Source: a virus
Virus record (IMG/VR): IMGVR_UViG_3300027534_000007
Span: 1 to 32,869 of that record
Length of the DNA stretch: 32,869 bases
Strand: one strand, 5' to 3'
The notes beneath the pieces are model-generated. The model was given only the letters and a program-made list of their open reading frames with translations. It ran no database searches and was not told the origin of the DNA. Numbering within the stretch: the stretch's first letter is position 1; each line of letters begins with the position of its first letter. The position numbers and the translations under genes are program-made. Positions 19,630 to 27,861 of this stretch are shown piece after piece.

Positions 19630-20019
19630 GTGAAGAAGCAAAGCTTTAAGTGGTTGGACAGAAGGATCTCTGCTCCTGGGCCTCATCTTTGTCTATGCCT
19701 TTCAGAAGCTGAGTACAAGAAGGCCATGAAACATCTGAAGATCGAAGACTCCCCACGATGGATTTCTAATGACCATGCCAATGCCACCGCTCATAACATT
19801 TTCTCAAGCAGAGGATTGGTTTGCGTCGTGTGCTTGGGTGATTGCTCTGGCCGCAATGCTATTGAGATCGCTGGGCTGTTGATCCATGAAGCGGTACACG
19901 CATGGCAAGAGTGGTGCGATTACTATGGGGAAAAGAATCCAGGAAGTGAGCAAGAGGCGTATGCCGTTCAAAGCATTGCTCAAGAACTATTGGCTGAGTA
20001 CGCAAGGAGAATTTCATGA
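19630..20019 (+). CDS. putative small zinc metallopeptidase-like protein
   Basis: The 129-residue product, starting at GTG after AGGAAGAAGG, has LLIHEAVHAWQEWCDYYGEK around residues 83-102. This is an HExxH zinc-binding signature, followed by a possible third ligand in SEQEAYAVQ (E107 or E109), the pattern of minimal metalloproteases in phages. Substrate unknown; it could process a virion or host protein. It is the first late gene and overlaps the next start by four bases (ATGA). Confidence 0.7.
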   Translation: MKKQSFKWLDRRISAPGPHLCLCLSEAEYKKAMKHLKIEDSPRWISNDHANATAHNIFSSRGLVCVVCLGDCSGRNAIEIAGLLIHEAVHAWQEWCDYYGEKNPGSEQEAYAVQSIAQELLAEYARRIS

Positions 20020-20708
20020 GTGCATTGACTATTGACCAGTTCAAACAGGCTCTTCCTGACAAGGTGAAGAAGAGCATCAACCAGGAGTTGATTGACCAGA
20101 TCAATACGACTCTTTCTGATCCCGAGATGTTTGAGAGTTACAGGGAGAACCTGCTGAGCTACACCAAGGTGATGGCTGATGGCCGGTTCAAGGTGGATTC
20201 GTATGTCCAGGCCGTGAAGTACGTGAGCCACAAGCTGATGGGGTGCACGAACATCGAGGCTTACACGAAGACCTTTCCTGACAAGTACGCCCGGTTCGTG
20301 GCTCAGGGTGTTCAGGCCAAGGACATTGCCAGCTATGTGACGGCGTACAACAAATCCAAGCTCGTGAACCTGATCTTTGAGCAGACGCTAATTCCCAGCT
20401 ATGTGCTGAACCAGGATCTGTACCAGAGGGCGCTGAATGTGCAGGCCGATCTGATGGTGAACAGTGGGAGCGACAAGGTGCGGTGTGATGCCGCCAACAG
20501 TCTGCTGACCCATTTGAAGATGCCCGAGACCCAAAAGGTGGAGCTCGAGATCGGGGTCAAAGAGGATTCCAGTATTTCTCAACTGCGGCAGGCCACTTTG
20601 GAATTGGCTCGTCAGCAGAGGCTTGCGCTTGAGGCCGGTGCGATGAATGCACAGGAGGTGGCTCACGCAAGAATCGTCATTGATGTAGATGCACAAGAGG
20701 TGACTTGA
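20016..20708 (+). CDS. N4 gp69-like protein, candidate small terminase subunit
   Basis: A 230-residue, largely helical soluble protein (MSALTIDQFKQALPDKVKKS at the N-terminus). The C-terminus is a long helix (ISQLRQATLELARQQRLALE). It lies directly before the large terminase gene, with only a small membrane-protein gene between, as gp69 precedes gp68 in N4. The position suggests a small terminase that recognises DNA for packaging. No HTH is evident, so this role is inferred from context. Confidence 0.72.
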   Translation: MSALTIDQFKQALPDKVKKSINQELIDQINTTLSDPEMFESYRENLLSYTKVMADGRFKVDSYVQAVKYVSHKLMGCTNIEAYTKTFPDKYARFVAQGVQAKDIASYVTAYNKSKLVNLIFEQTLIPSYVLNQDLYQRALNVQADLMVNSGSDKVRCDAANSLLTHLKMPETQKVELEIGVKEDSSISQLRQATLELARQQRLALEAGAMNAQEVAHARIVIDVDAQEVT

Positions 20709-20917
20709 TGAACAACTTTGAGATTGGTTGCTACAGCGCCTTGTGCGCTTCTGTCATTGGTGGTTTTTGGGGAGTAGTCATTGCCCTCATTGATGTCCAA
20801 TGGGGTGTCTGTATTGGCTTTTCTCTGTTTTTGTTCTGTTACGTGATCCTGTACAACAACGCCAGGTATTCGGACGAAGAAATGGATGAGCATGAAAAGA
20901 GATTCAATGACGTTTGA
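20708..20917 (+). CDS. small two-pass membrane protein between packaging genes
   Basis: The ATG at 20708 shares its A with the stop of the previous gene. The 69 residues contain two hydrophobic segments (about 6-28 and 32-50) and an acidic tail (SDEEMDEHEKRF). Its 3' end overlaps the terminase start. A membrane protein in a packaging operon is unusual. It might act in lysis timing or superinfection exclusion, but nothing shows this directly. Confidence 0.7.
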   Translation: MNNFEIGCYSALCASVIGGFWGVVIALIDVQWGVCIGFSLFLFCYVILYNNARYSDEEMDEHEKRFNDV

Positions 20918-22520
20918 TCCTGTAGCAGAAGCACTGGCTCCGTGGAAGGTTGAGGATTATCTCAACGCCACGGATTACCAGCTCAATCCGAACTATGTGC
21001 CGAGTGAGTTTGCACTGGAGTTCGTGACGTTCATCAAGCTGGTCAATGGCCAGCAAGGTGAGGAGCACAAGACTCCGCTGGTTCACTACAGGATGCTCGA
21101 CACCCTGACCGAGGGTGGCAAGCGTGTGATCAACCTCTGTCACCGAGGTATTGCCAAGACCACGGTGATGGGTGAGTACCTGTTCCTGTTCATTGCCACC
21201 TATGGAGAGATCCCTGGTTTCGGTAGGTTGGACCTGGCGCTTTATGTGTCCGACTCGATCGAGAACGGTGTCAAGAACATGCGGAAGAACTTGGAGTTCC
21301 GCTGGGACAACAGCGACTTCTTGAAGCAGTACATCCCCGAGATCCGGTTCACCGACATCCGCTGGGAGTTCAAGAACGCTGACGGCAAGGTGTTTATCGT
21401 CAAGGGCTACGGTGCCAAGACCGGTGTCCGGGGTGCCAAGGAAATGGGTAAGCGTCCTCAGCTGGCGGTGCTCGATGACTTGATCTCCGATGAGGATGCA
21501 CGGTCGACCACGGTGATTGCTGCGGTGGAGGACACGGTTTACAAGGCAGTCAACTACGCCTTGCACCCGACCAAGAACATGATCATCTGGTCTGGCACAC
21601 CGTTCAATGCGAAGGATCCGCTGTACAAGGCAGTCGAGTCCGGAGCCTGGGCGGTCAACGTCTTCCCAGTGTGCGAGCAGTTTCCGTGCGAGCGATCGGA
21701 GTTCCGTGGCTCATGGCCTGATCGATTCACGTTTGACTACGTGAAGGAGCAGTACGACAACGCTGTGAAGCTGGGCAAGGTCGAGACGTTCAACCAGGAA
21801 CTGATGCTGCGAATCATGTCCGAAGAAGACAGAATGATTCAGGACGGCGACATTGGTTGGTACAAAATCGACGCTGTGCTGCGGAACAAGAGCAAGTTCA
21901 ACTTCTACATCACCACTGACTTTGCCACTTCGCTGAAGGACAAAGCCGACTTCTCGGTGATCAGTGTTTGGGCGTACAACAACGTGGGCGATTGGCTCTG
22001 GGTTGATGGAGTCTGCAAGCGCCAGCTCATGGACAAGAATATCGATGCACTCTTCCGACTTGCTCAACTCTACAAGCCCCAGTCCGTGGGTATTGAGGTT
22101 ACTGGTCAGCAGGGTGGATTCATCCAATGGATCCAGGGACAAATGTTGGACCGGAACATTTACTTCCCTCTTGCATCGGAAGGAAATGACAGCAAACCCG
22201 GAATCCGACCCAACACCAACAAGATGGTTCGTTTTAACACCGTGGTTCCTTTGTTCAAGGCACGCAAAGTCTTCTTCCCGATAGAACGGAAGCAGGAAGA
22301 TACAATGCTGGAAGCCATGAATGAACTGAGCCTGGTTTCTGTTTCTGGCTTCAGAAGTAAGCACGATGACTTCCTCGACACGATCTCGATGCTGTCGTCA
22401 CTTAATCCATGGAAACCATCGGAAGAAGCCCCAATGGTCGAATCAGGAAAAGGTGAGGGAATGTGGGACATCGATGTCGATGACTCTCCCATTGACCGAA
22501 TGGCGTCATACATCGTTTAA
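20886..22520 (+). CDS. terL: terminase large subunit (N4 gp68 type)
   Basis: The 544-residue packaging motor shows an N-terminal ATPase with Walker A CHRGIAKTT (85-93) and Walker B LAVLDDLI (193-200). The C-terminal RNase H-like nuclease has D345 (TTDFAT), E404 (GIEVTG) and D494/D495-D498 (KHDDFLD). It cuts concatemers and pumps DNA through the portal. Three in-frame ATGs (20886, 20892, 20907) are possible; all lie within the end of the upstream membrane-protein gene, so translation is coupled. No clear Shine-Dalgarno decides between them. Confidence 0.96.
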   Translation: MSMKRDSMTFDPVAEALAPWKVEDYLNATDYQLNPNYVPSEFALEFVTFIKLVNGQQGEEHKTPLVHYRMLDTLTEGGKRVINLCHRGIAKTTVMGEYLFLFIATYGEIPGFGRLDLALYVSDSIENGVKNMRKNLEFRWDNSDFLKQYIPEIRFTDIRWEFKNADGKVFIVKGYGAKTGVRGAKEMGKRPQLAVLDDLISDEDARSTTVIAAVEDTVYKAVNYALHPTKNMIIWSGTPFNAKDPLYKAVESGAWAVNVFPVCEQFPCERSEFRGSWPDRFTFDYVKEQYDNAVKLGKVETFNQELMLRIMSEEDRMIQDGDIGWYKIDAVLRNKSKFNFYITTDFATSLKDKADFSVISVWAYNNVGDWLWVDGVCKRQLMDKNIDALFRLAQLYKPQSVGIEVTGQQGGFIQWIQGQMLDRNIYFPLASEGNDSKPGIRPNTNKMVRFNTVVPLFKARKVFFPIERKQEDTMLEAMNELSLVSVSGFRSKHDDFLDTISMLSSLNPWKPSEEAPMVESGKGEGMWDIDVDDSPIDRMASYIV

Positions 22521-22529
22521 GGAATGCCC

Positions 22530-23276
22530 ATGAAACTTCAAGAAGTCTTTGACCAGCTCACGCATGGCGAGCTATCCCAACTCAGCATCGGCGGCAATGA
22601 AGCAGGGGTGATTGCTCCTGCAAACTACAACCGTTTGGTTCCACATGTGAACCTGGGCCTGACGGCGCTGTACAAGCGATTTCCTCTGAAAGAAGGTCGT
22701 TTGATCTTGGAACTGCAGAGTGGTCGAACCACGTACCCGATCCACAGCAACTATGCCGTGAGCAGCCGGACTTCCAGAGAGACGGTTCGCTACATCAAGG
22801 ACAGCACTGCGGCTCCGTTCAAGGATGACATCCACAAGATCGAACGGGTGTACACCAGCCTGGGCCATGAGTTTGGCTTGAACGATGAGGCCGATCCTTA
22901 CGGGATGTTCACGCCCAGTGCGGCGGTTCTGCGTGTGCCGGCCGACGTAGCTGCTCAGGTGATTGGTTTGCCGGATGAGCTGAAGTCTCCCCGTGTGGAG
23001 CTGGTCTACCGAGCCAACCATCCTCTGATCATCGCTGATGGTGCAGATCTGGAGCCCGATTCCCTGGAGCTCGAGTTGCCCTACAGCCACTTGGAGCCTC
23101 TCCTGTTCTACATCGCCAGCCGTGTGCACACACCGACCGGCATGACGAACGAGACAAACATGGGGAACACCTACTTCGCCAAGTACGAGGCATCGTGCCA
23201 GCAGCTGGAGTTGGTCAACCTGCGTGTTGATCAAGGTGGTCAAGCCGACCGCATCTCTCGCAACGGCTGGGTCTAA
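22530..23276 (+). CDS. N4 gp67-like tail/head-closure protein
   Basis: From the ATG at 22530 (AGGA upstream; an ATG at 22524 is also in frame) the product is 248 residues: MKLQEVFDQLTHGELSQLSI, then NYNRLVPHVNLGLTALYKRF. This is the N-terminal pattern of a conserved structural protein of N4-like phages, comparable in style to the adaptor proteins under the portal. It probably connects portal and tail. The order after terminase agrees with N4 (gp68, gp67). Confidence 0.85.
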   Translation: MKLQEVFDQLTHGELSQLSIGGNEAGVIAPANYNRLVPHVNLGLTALYKRFPLKEGRLILELQSGRTTYPIHSNYAVSSRTSRETVRYIKDSTAAPFKDDIHKIERVYTSLGHEFGLNDEADPYGMFTPSAAVLRVPADVAAQVIGLPDELKSPRVELVYRANHPLIIADGADLEPDSLELELPYSHLEPLLFYIASRVHTPTGMTNETNMGNTYFAKYEASCQQLELVNLRVDQGGQADRISRNGWV

Positions 23277-23285
23277 GGAGAAACC

Positions 23286-23570
23286 ATGGCCGAGCGTGAT
23301 CCCCGTCTTGAGCGTGCTGGTGTTTCTGGTTTCAACAAGCCAAAGCGAACGCCTGGCCATCCGACCAAGAGCCACGTTGTCGTGGCCAAGTCAGGTGTGC
23401 AGGTCAAGACGATCCGCTTTGGCCAACAAGGTGTTTCAGGCAGTCCCAAGAAAGATGGGGAGTCTGATTCCTACCGCAAGCGCCGTGAATCTTTCAAAGC
23501 CCGACATGCCAGCAACATTGCCAAAGGCAAAATGAGTGCGGCTTACTGGGCTGACAAAGTGAAGTGGTAA
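23286..23570 (+). CDS. DUF6321-like small basic phage protein
   Basis: 94 residues starting after AAGGAG. It contains RAGVSGFNKPKRTPGHPTKS and KTIRFGQQGVSGSPKKDGES, with the end KGKMSAAYWADKVKW. These blocks are very conserved in small proteins of unrelated tailed phages (DUF6321, from memory). It is strongly basic, and may bind DNA or act in head assembly. The role is not established. It ends the first late unit, followed by a bidirectional terminator. Confidence 0.85.
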   Translation: MAERDPRLERAGVSGFNKPKRTPGHPTKSHVVVAKSGVQVKTIRFGQQGVSGSPKKDGESDSYRKRRESFKARHASNIAKGKMSAAYWADKVKW

Positions 23571-23572
23571 AA

Positions 23573-23601
23573 GAAAAGGCCCCTGATTGGGGCCTTGGTT
23601 T
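23573..23601. terminator. bidirectional terminator between late gene and dUTPase
   Basis: AAGGCCCC, loop TGATT, GGGGCCTT. Rightward it is followed by GGTTTATTTT; leftward by TTCTTTT. It therefore serves both the rightward packaging unit and the convergent dUTPase gene, whose last codon lies at its edge. Confidence 0.85.
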
Positions 23602-24019
23602 ATTTTCCGGAAGATCCGAATCCTCCTGATCCACGGTCGGTCTCATCAAGAGAATCGACCAGTTCCAGCGTCACATCCGCAACCGGAACAATCATGAATT
23701 GAAGGATTCGATCTCCAGCTTCCCAGTGAAATGGGATGCCAGACTTGGTTCGTAAGGCAGCTTTCCACTCGCCGCGATAATCCGAGTCGATGACGCCACA
23801 GGTGTTGTTGAGTTCCATTCCGTGCTTGGCTCCGGTACTGGAACGCGGCAGCAAAAGACCGATATGGCCGGGGGGAACTGCAGCTGCAAACCCTAGTCCG
23901 ACCATCTGAGTTGCCGCAGTTGCGGTGCCAGCATTGGGCATGAATACATCAAAGGCTCCTGCTTTGTCAGTTGCCTTTGTTGGCATAATGAATGCCTGAT
24001 GAAGAGATTGAATGTGCAT
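23600..24019 (-). CDS. dut: dUTPase (trimeric, Dut family)
   Basis: All five motifs of trimeric dUTPases are present in 139 residues: motif 1 AGAFDVF, motif 2 PRSSTGAKHG, motif 3 GVIDSDYRGEW (catalytic aspartate in VIDSDY), motif 4 GDRILQFMIVPV, and a C-terminal motif 5 DRGSGGFGSSG. It converts dUTP to dUMP and pyrophosphate, keeping uracil out of phage DNA and feeding thymidylate synthesis. The start at 24019 fits the usual N-terminal LH..MPTKAT spacing. It is the only leftward gene inside the rightward late block. Confidence 0.95.
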   Translation of the reverse strand: MHIQSLHQAFIMPTKATDKAGAFDVFMPNAGTATAATQMVGLGFAAAVPPGHIGLLLPRSSTGAKHGMELNNTCGVIDSDYRGEWKAALRTKSGIPFHWEAGDRILQFMIVPVADVTLELVDSLDETDRGSGGFGSSGK

Positions 24020-24076
24020 TCTGTTGCTCTTTTGAGTTGATGGGGTGTTTACCGCTATTCGGAGAACGACTTAATT
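24020..24076. promoter_or_regulatory. divergent gap between dUTPase and portal genes
   Basis: 57 bases from which both genes are read outward. A terminator upstream of the dUTPase blocks rightward transcription, so a rightward promoter for the portal/capsid genes should be here or inside the dUTPase gene. A poor sigma70-like pair (TTGAGT, 18 bases, TATTCG) can be seen, but I would not rely on it. GGAGA serves as Shine-Dalgarno for the portal gene. No GGA-loop hairpin is present. Confidence 0.4.
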
Positions 24077-26245
24077 ATGAACCAACTGAACAAGACTTCG
24101 GAAGTGGAAACACCCCCACTCACCAATTGGAAAAACGCTCCGACTCTGGCAAACCTGAAACAGGATTTGCTGGATGCTCAGTCGGTGCACGATGCACAGG
24201 AAACCAAAATCAGCGAATGGCTGGACAACCTGAATGTCACAGGTAAAGCCAAGATCCAGACAGCCAAAGGCAACTCTGCGATCGTTCCTAAGCTGATCCG
24301 CAAGCAAGCCGAGTGGCGTTATGCCTCTCTGAGCGAGCCGTTCCTCAGCACCGACGACATCTTCAACGTCAAGCCTGTGACCTGGGAGGATCGCAATGCG
24401 GCTCACCAGAATCAGCTGGTTTTGAACCACCAGTTCAACACGGCGATCGACAAGGTTCGGTTCATTGACGAGTACGTCCGTGCTGCGGTGGATGAGGGCA
24501 CGGTGATCGTTCGGGTGGGCTGGGAGTTCATTGAAGAGGAGTACGTTGGCACCTTCCCCAAGGTCGAATTCAGGGTAAACCCTGAGTTGGCCCCATTGCA
24601 TGAGCACCTCCACCAGATGATGGAGGAGTCTCCCAGCGAGTACGAAACGGATGTTCCCGAGGAACTGAAGCAGGCTCACGAGCTGACGATGGAGCAGGGT
24701 CAGCCGATCGAGCCAGTGATCATCGGTGAGGTCGAGGAGAAACGGATTCGAACGGTGGCCAATCGGCCGACGCTGGAAGTCTGTGACTACCGCAACGTGA
24801 TCATCGATCCTACCTGCATGGGTGACATCGAGAAGGCTGGCTTCGTGGTTTACAGCTTTGAGTCTTCGCTTTCCCAGCTGGAGAAGGAAGGCAAGAAGTA
24901 CAAGAACCTGGACAAAATCAACATCTCGAACAGCTCGATCCTGGGTGTTCCGGACCACCATTCTTCGGATGGTTCCAAGACCTTCAACTTCAGCGACGAG
25001 CCCCGCAAGAAGTTTGTGGTCTACGAGTACTGGGGCTACTGGGACATCGACGGCACCGGCATCGTCAAGCCATTTGTTGCCGCCTGGGTAGGGAATACCC
25101 TGATCCGTCTGGAAGAGAACCCTTTCCCCGACAAGAAGATCCCGTTTGTTGTCGAGCAGTACCTGCCTGTGCGCAAAAGCACGTATGGCGAGCCAGATGG
25201 CGCTCTGCTGGAAGACAACCAAAAGGTCATTGGTGCGGTCACTCGAGGAATGATCGACATCATGGGTAAGTCGGCCAATGGCCAGACCGGTATCCGCAAG
25301 GACATGCTGGATACGACCAACAAACGCAAGTTCGACAAGGGCCAGGACTACGAGTTCAATGCCAACGTCGATCCTCGCCAGGGTGTGTTCATGCACACCT
25401 ACCCTGAGATCCCTGCATCGGCTCAGTTCATGCTGGGTTTGCAGAATCAGGAAGCCGAATCGCTGACTGGGGTGAAGTCCTACTCGGCTGGCGTCTCTGG
25501 CGCTTCCCTGGGCGATGTGGCTGCAGGCGTTCGTGGTGCTCTGGACGCTGCTTCCAAGCGCGAGCTCGGCATCCTGCGCCGGCTGTCGAACGGCATCATC
25601 AAGATCGGCCGCAAGATGATCAGCATGAACGCCGAGTTCTTGTCTGAGAAAGAGGTTGTCCGAGTCACCAACGACGAATTTGCCGTGGTTCACAAGGACG
25701 ATCTGCCTGGTCACTTCGATCTGCGCCTGTCGATCTCCACTGCAGAAGAGGACAACAACAAGGCTGAGCAGTTGGCTTTCCTTCTTCAGACCGTGGGTCC
25801 GAATTCAGACCCAGAAATGATGAAGATGATCCTGTCGGACATCGCCAAGCTGCGCAAAATGCCTGATTTGGCCAAGCGGATCGAGTCGTATCAGCCTCAA
25901 CCTGACCCATTGGCTCAGGAAGAAGCCCAATTGCGCATCGAATTGCTCAAAGCACAGATTGCCAAAGAGAATGCACTCGCAATGCAGCACCAATCTCAGG
26001 CTCAACTGGACATGGCCAAGGCTGGAACCGAGCAAGTCAAGCAAGGAAACATCCAATCCGACACCGACATCAAGAATCTGGACTTTGTTGAACAGGAATC
26101 GGGTGTAAAACAGGAACGGGCCAAGGAATTGCACGGTGAACAGGCCAGAAGCCAAGCTCAATTGAAGCTTATGGACCGCCAATTTGCGATAGAAGACCAA
26201 GATCGTGATCTTCTCAAAGAGTACTTGCTGAAAAAGAACCAATAA
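24077..26245 (+). CDS. portal protein (N4 gp59 type)
   Basis: A 722-residue portal protein, close to the usual N4-type length. It has an N-terminal acidic and helical part, a conserved core (LIRKQAEWRYASLSEPFLST near residue 75, RVNPELAPL, CDYRNVIIDPTC, EYWGYWDIDGTGIVKPFVAA) and a C-terminal glutamine- and alanine-rich helix (from about residue 615) that would form the crown coiled coil. The dodecameric portal is the DNA entry and exit gate and the nucleus of head assembly. The gene follows the dUTPase divergently and leads the capsid genes. Confidence 0.93.
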   Translation: MNQLNKTSEVETPPLTNWKNAPTLANLKQDLLDAQSVHDAQETKISEWLDNLNVTGKAKIQTAKGNSAIVPKLIRKQAEWRYASLSEPFLSTDDIFNVKPVTWEDRNAAHQNQLVLNHQFNTAIDKVRFIDEYVRAAVDEGTVIVRVGWEFIEEEYVGTFPKVEFRVNPELAPLHEHLHQMMEESPSEYETDVPEELKQAHELTMEQGQPIEPVIIGEVEEKRIRTVANRPTLEVCDYRNVIIDPTCMGDIEKAGFVVYSFESSLSQLEKEGKKYKNLDKINISNSSILGVPDHHSSDGSKTFNFSDEPRKKFVVYEYWGYWDIDGTGIVKPFVAAWVGNTLIRLEENPFPDKKIPFVVEQYLPVRKSTYGEPDGALLEDNQKVIGAVTRGMIDIMGKSANGQTGIRKDMLDTTNKRKFDKGQDYEFNANVDPRQGVFMHTYPEIPASAQFMLGLQNQEAESLTGVKSYSAGVSGASLGDVAAGVRGALDAASKRELGILRRLSNGIIKIGRKMISMNAEFLSEKEVVRVTNDEFAVVHKDDLPGHFDLRLSISTAEEDNNKAEQLAFLLQTVGPNSDPEMMKMILSDIAKLRKMPDLAKRIESYQPQPDPLAQEEAQLRIELLKAQIAKENALAMQHQSQAQLDMAKAGTEQVKQGNIQSDTDIKNLDFVEQESGVKQERAKELHGEQARSQAQLKLMDRQFAIEDQDRDLLKEYLLKKNQ

Positions 26246-26263
26246 ATGCTTTACATTACGGGC

Positions 26264-26285
26264 TTGAAGCACTTAGGTGCTTCAA
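26264..26285 (+). promoter_or_regulatory. strong hairpin without T-tract between portal and next gene
   Basis: TTGAAGCAC, loop TTAG, GTGCTTCAA: nine perfect pairs, followed by ACTCTATT. No poly-T follows, so a normal terminator is unlikely. It may be an RNA processing or attenuation element setting the ratio of portal to capsid messages. Confidence 0.55.
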
Positions 26286-26318
26286 ACTCTATTAACTTCA
26301 GAAAGCACTGGTAGACCC

Positions 26319-26666
26319 ATGAGTAACGCAACAATCCAAGCGATTGAAGACAACATTCGGCAGGCACGAAAGATCGTTGAAGTTGGAGAGGCGCTTGAGC
26401 GACTCAAGAACAACAAGGATTTCAAGAAGGTCATGATTGAAGGCTACTTCGAACAAGAAGCCATTCGACTGGTTCACCTGAAATCGGATCAGAACGTCCA
26501 AAGCCCTGACATGCAGAAATCGATCAACGCTCAAATCGACGCCATTGGTGCCGTGAGCCAGTATTTCAGCACCGTCCTTCACAAAGCCTCGATTGCCCGT
26601 AAAGCCATCACTTCGGATGAAGAAGCCCGTGACGAAATCCTCGAAGAGGAGTTGAACAATGGCTGA
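26319..26666 (+). CDS. small helical protein after portal (N4 gp58 position)
   Basis: From the ATG at 26319 the product is 115 residues, helical and acidic at its end (SDEEARDEILEEELNNG). A GTG start at 26277 would lie inside the preceding hairpin. No good Shine-Dalgarno is seen before 26319. The 3' end overlaps the next gene by eight bases. Such small genes between portal and the gp57-like gene are usual in N4-like phages; the function is unknown. Confidence 0.75.
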   Translation: MSNATIQAIEDNIRQARKIVEVGEALERLKNNKDFKKVMIEGYFEQEAIRLVHLKSDQNVQSPDMQKSINAQIDAIGAVSQYFSTVLHKASIARKAITSDEEARDEILEEELNNG

Positions 26667-27843
26667 TCCAACCACCGAAGCCGTCCAACCCTCCTACCTG
26701 GAGATGTCGGACGAGGAGATCATGAACAGCTCTTTCCCTGCAGAAGTTCCTGCAGCGCCAGCTGAAGAAGTGGTCGATGAAGCTGAAGACGAGCCTGCGG
26801 AAACTCCAGCTGCTGAAGCTGAAGCACCCGAGGCGACGGACGCTGACGATGAGGACGCCGGTACGGCGGCTGAAGAGGAAGCGGACGAAGCCGACGAGAA
26901 CAAAGAAACACCGGAAGCAGAAGCGGAAGCTCCTGAATCTGATACCAAGAAGAAAACGGAAGAGAAAGCTGACGAGTCGGAGAAGAAACCTGATGAAGCA
27001 GCTGTCGATTTCGAAGCAGAGTACAAGCGTCTTCTGACTCCCTTCAAGGCAAACGGACGAGAGATCGCCGTCAAGAGCGTCGATGATGCAATTGCCTTGA
27101 TGCAGATGGGAGCCAACTACAACAAGAAGATGGCTGCTCTGAAACCGAATCTGAAGCTCATGAAGATGTTGGAAAACAACGGTCTTCTGAGTGAGGATAA
27201 GATTGGCTTTTTGATTGACCTGGAAAAGAAAAACCCAGCGGCGATCAACAAGCTGGTCAAGGACAGCGGCATCGATCCTATGGATCTTGACGCTGAAAAA
27301 GCAAGCGGATATAAGCAGACTGCTTACACTGTTGATGACCGCGAGATTGAGCTGGATACGGTGCTGGATGAAATCCAGGGAACACCTTCGTACAACCGGA
27401 CGCTCGAAATTGTTAGCACTAAGTGGGATGCGGCAAGTAAACAGGTAATCGCTGGATCACCTCAACTGCTGAAAGTCATCAATGGCCATGTTGAAAGTGG
27501 TATTTACGACCTGATCAGCAAAGAGATGGAAAGCGAGCGCGTGTTTGGTCGCTTGAATGGTTTGTCAGACATCGAAGCCTATCGGCAAGTCGGTGATGCT
27601 CTCAACGCAAAGGGTGCGTTTAACTCGTTGGCTCAGGGTAGCTCCCCGACTCAACAGAAACCAGCTACCCAGCCTGTTGTGGTCACTCCGAAACCAAAGG
27701 TCGAAGACGACAAGCTGAAAGACAAACGGCGAGCTGCAAGCTCCACGAAGCCGGCTGCGCCTGCATCCGTACCCAAGGATTTCAACCCCTTGGCTCTGTC
27801 GGATGAAGAGTTCACGAAGCTGGTTAACAAACAATTTCTGTAA
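26659..27843 (+). CDS. N4 gp57-like acidic protein, probable capsid scaffold
   Basis: The 394-residue product begins with a very acidic, low-complexity region (about residues 20-105: repeated AEEV, EAEAPE, DEADE blocks), followed by a helical domain (DFEAEYKRLLTPFKANGREI) and a basic C-terminus (KPKVEDDKLKDKRRAAS). Acidic, helical, low-complexity proteins directly upstream of the major capsid gene are typical scaffolding proteins. The scaffold role is inferred from composition and position. Confidence 0.8.
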   Translation: MADPTTEAVQPSYLEMSDEEIMNSSFPAEVPAAPAEEVVDEAEDEPAETPAAEAEAPEATDADDEDAGTAAEEEADEADENKETPEAEAEAPESDTKKKTEEKADESEKKPDEAAVDFEAEYKRLLTPFKANGREIAVKSVDDAIALMQMGANYNKKMAALKPNLKLMKMLENNGLLSEDKIGFLIDLEKKNPAAINKLVKDSGIDPMDLDAEKASGYKQTAYTVDDREIELDTVLDEIQGTPSYNRTLEIVSTKWDAASKQVIAGSPQLLKVINGHVESGIYDLISKEMESERVFGRLNGLSDIEAYRQVGDALNAKGAFNSLAQGSSPTQQKPATQPVVVTPKPKVEDDKLKDKRRAASSTKPAAPASVPKDFNPLALSDEEFTKLVNKQFL

Positions 27844-27861
27844 ACACGAAGGATCACTACC

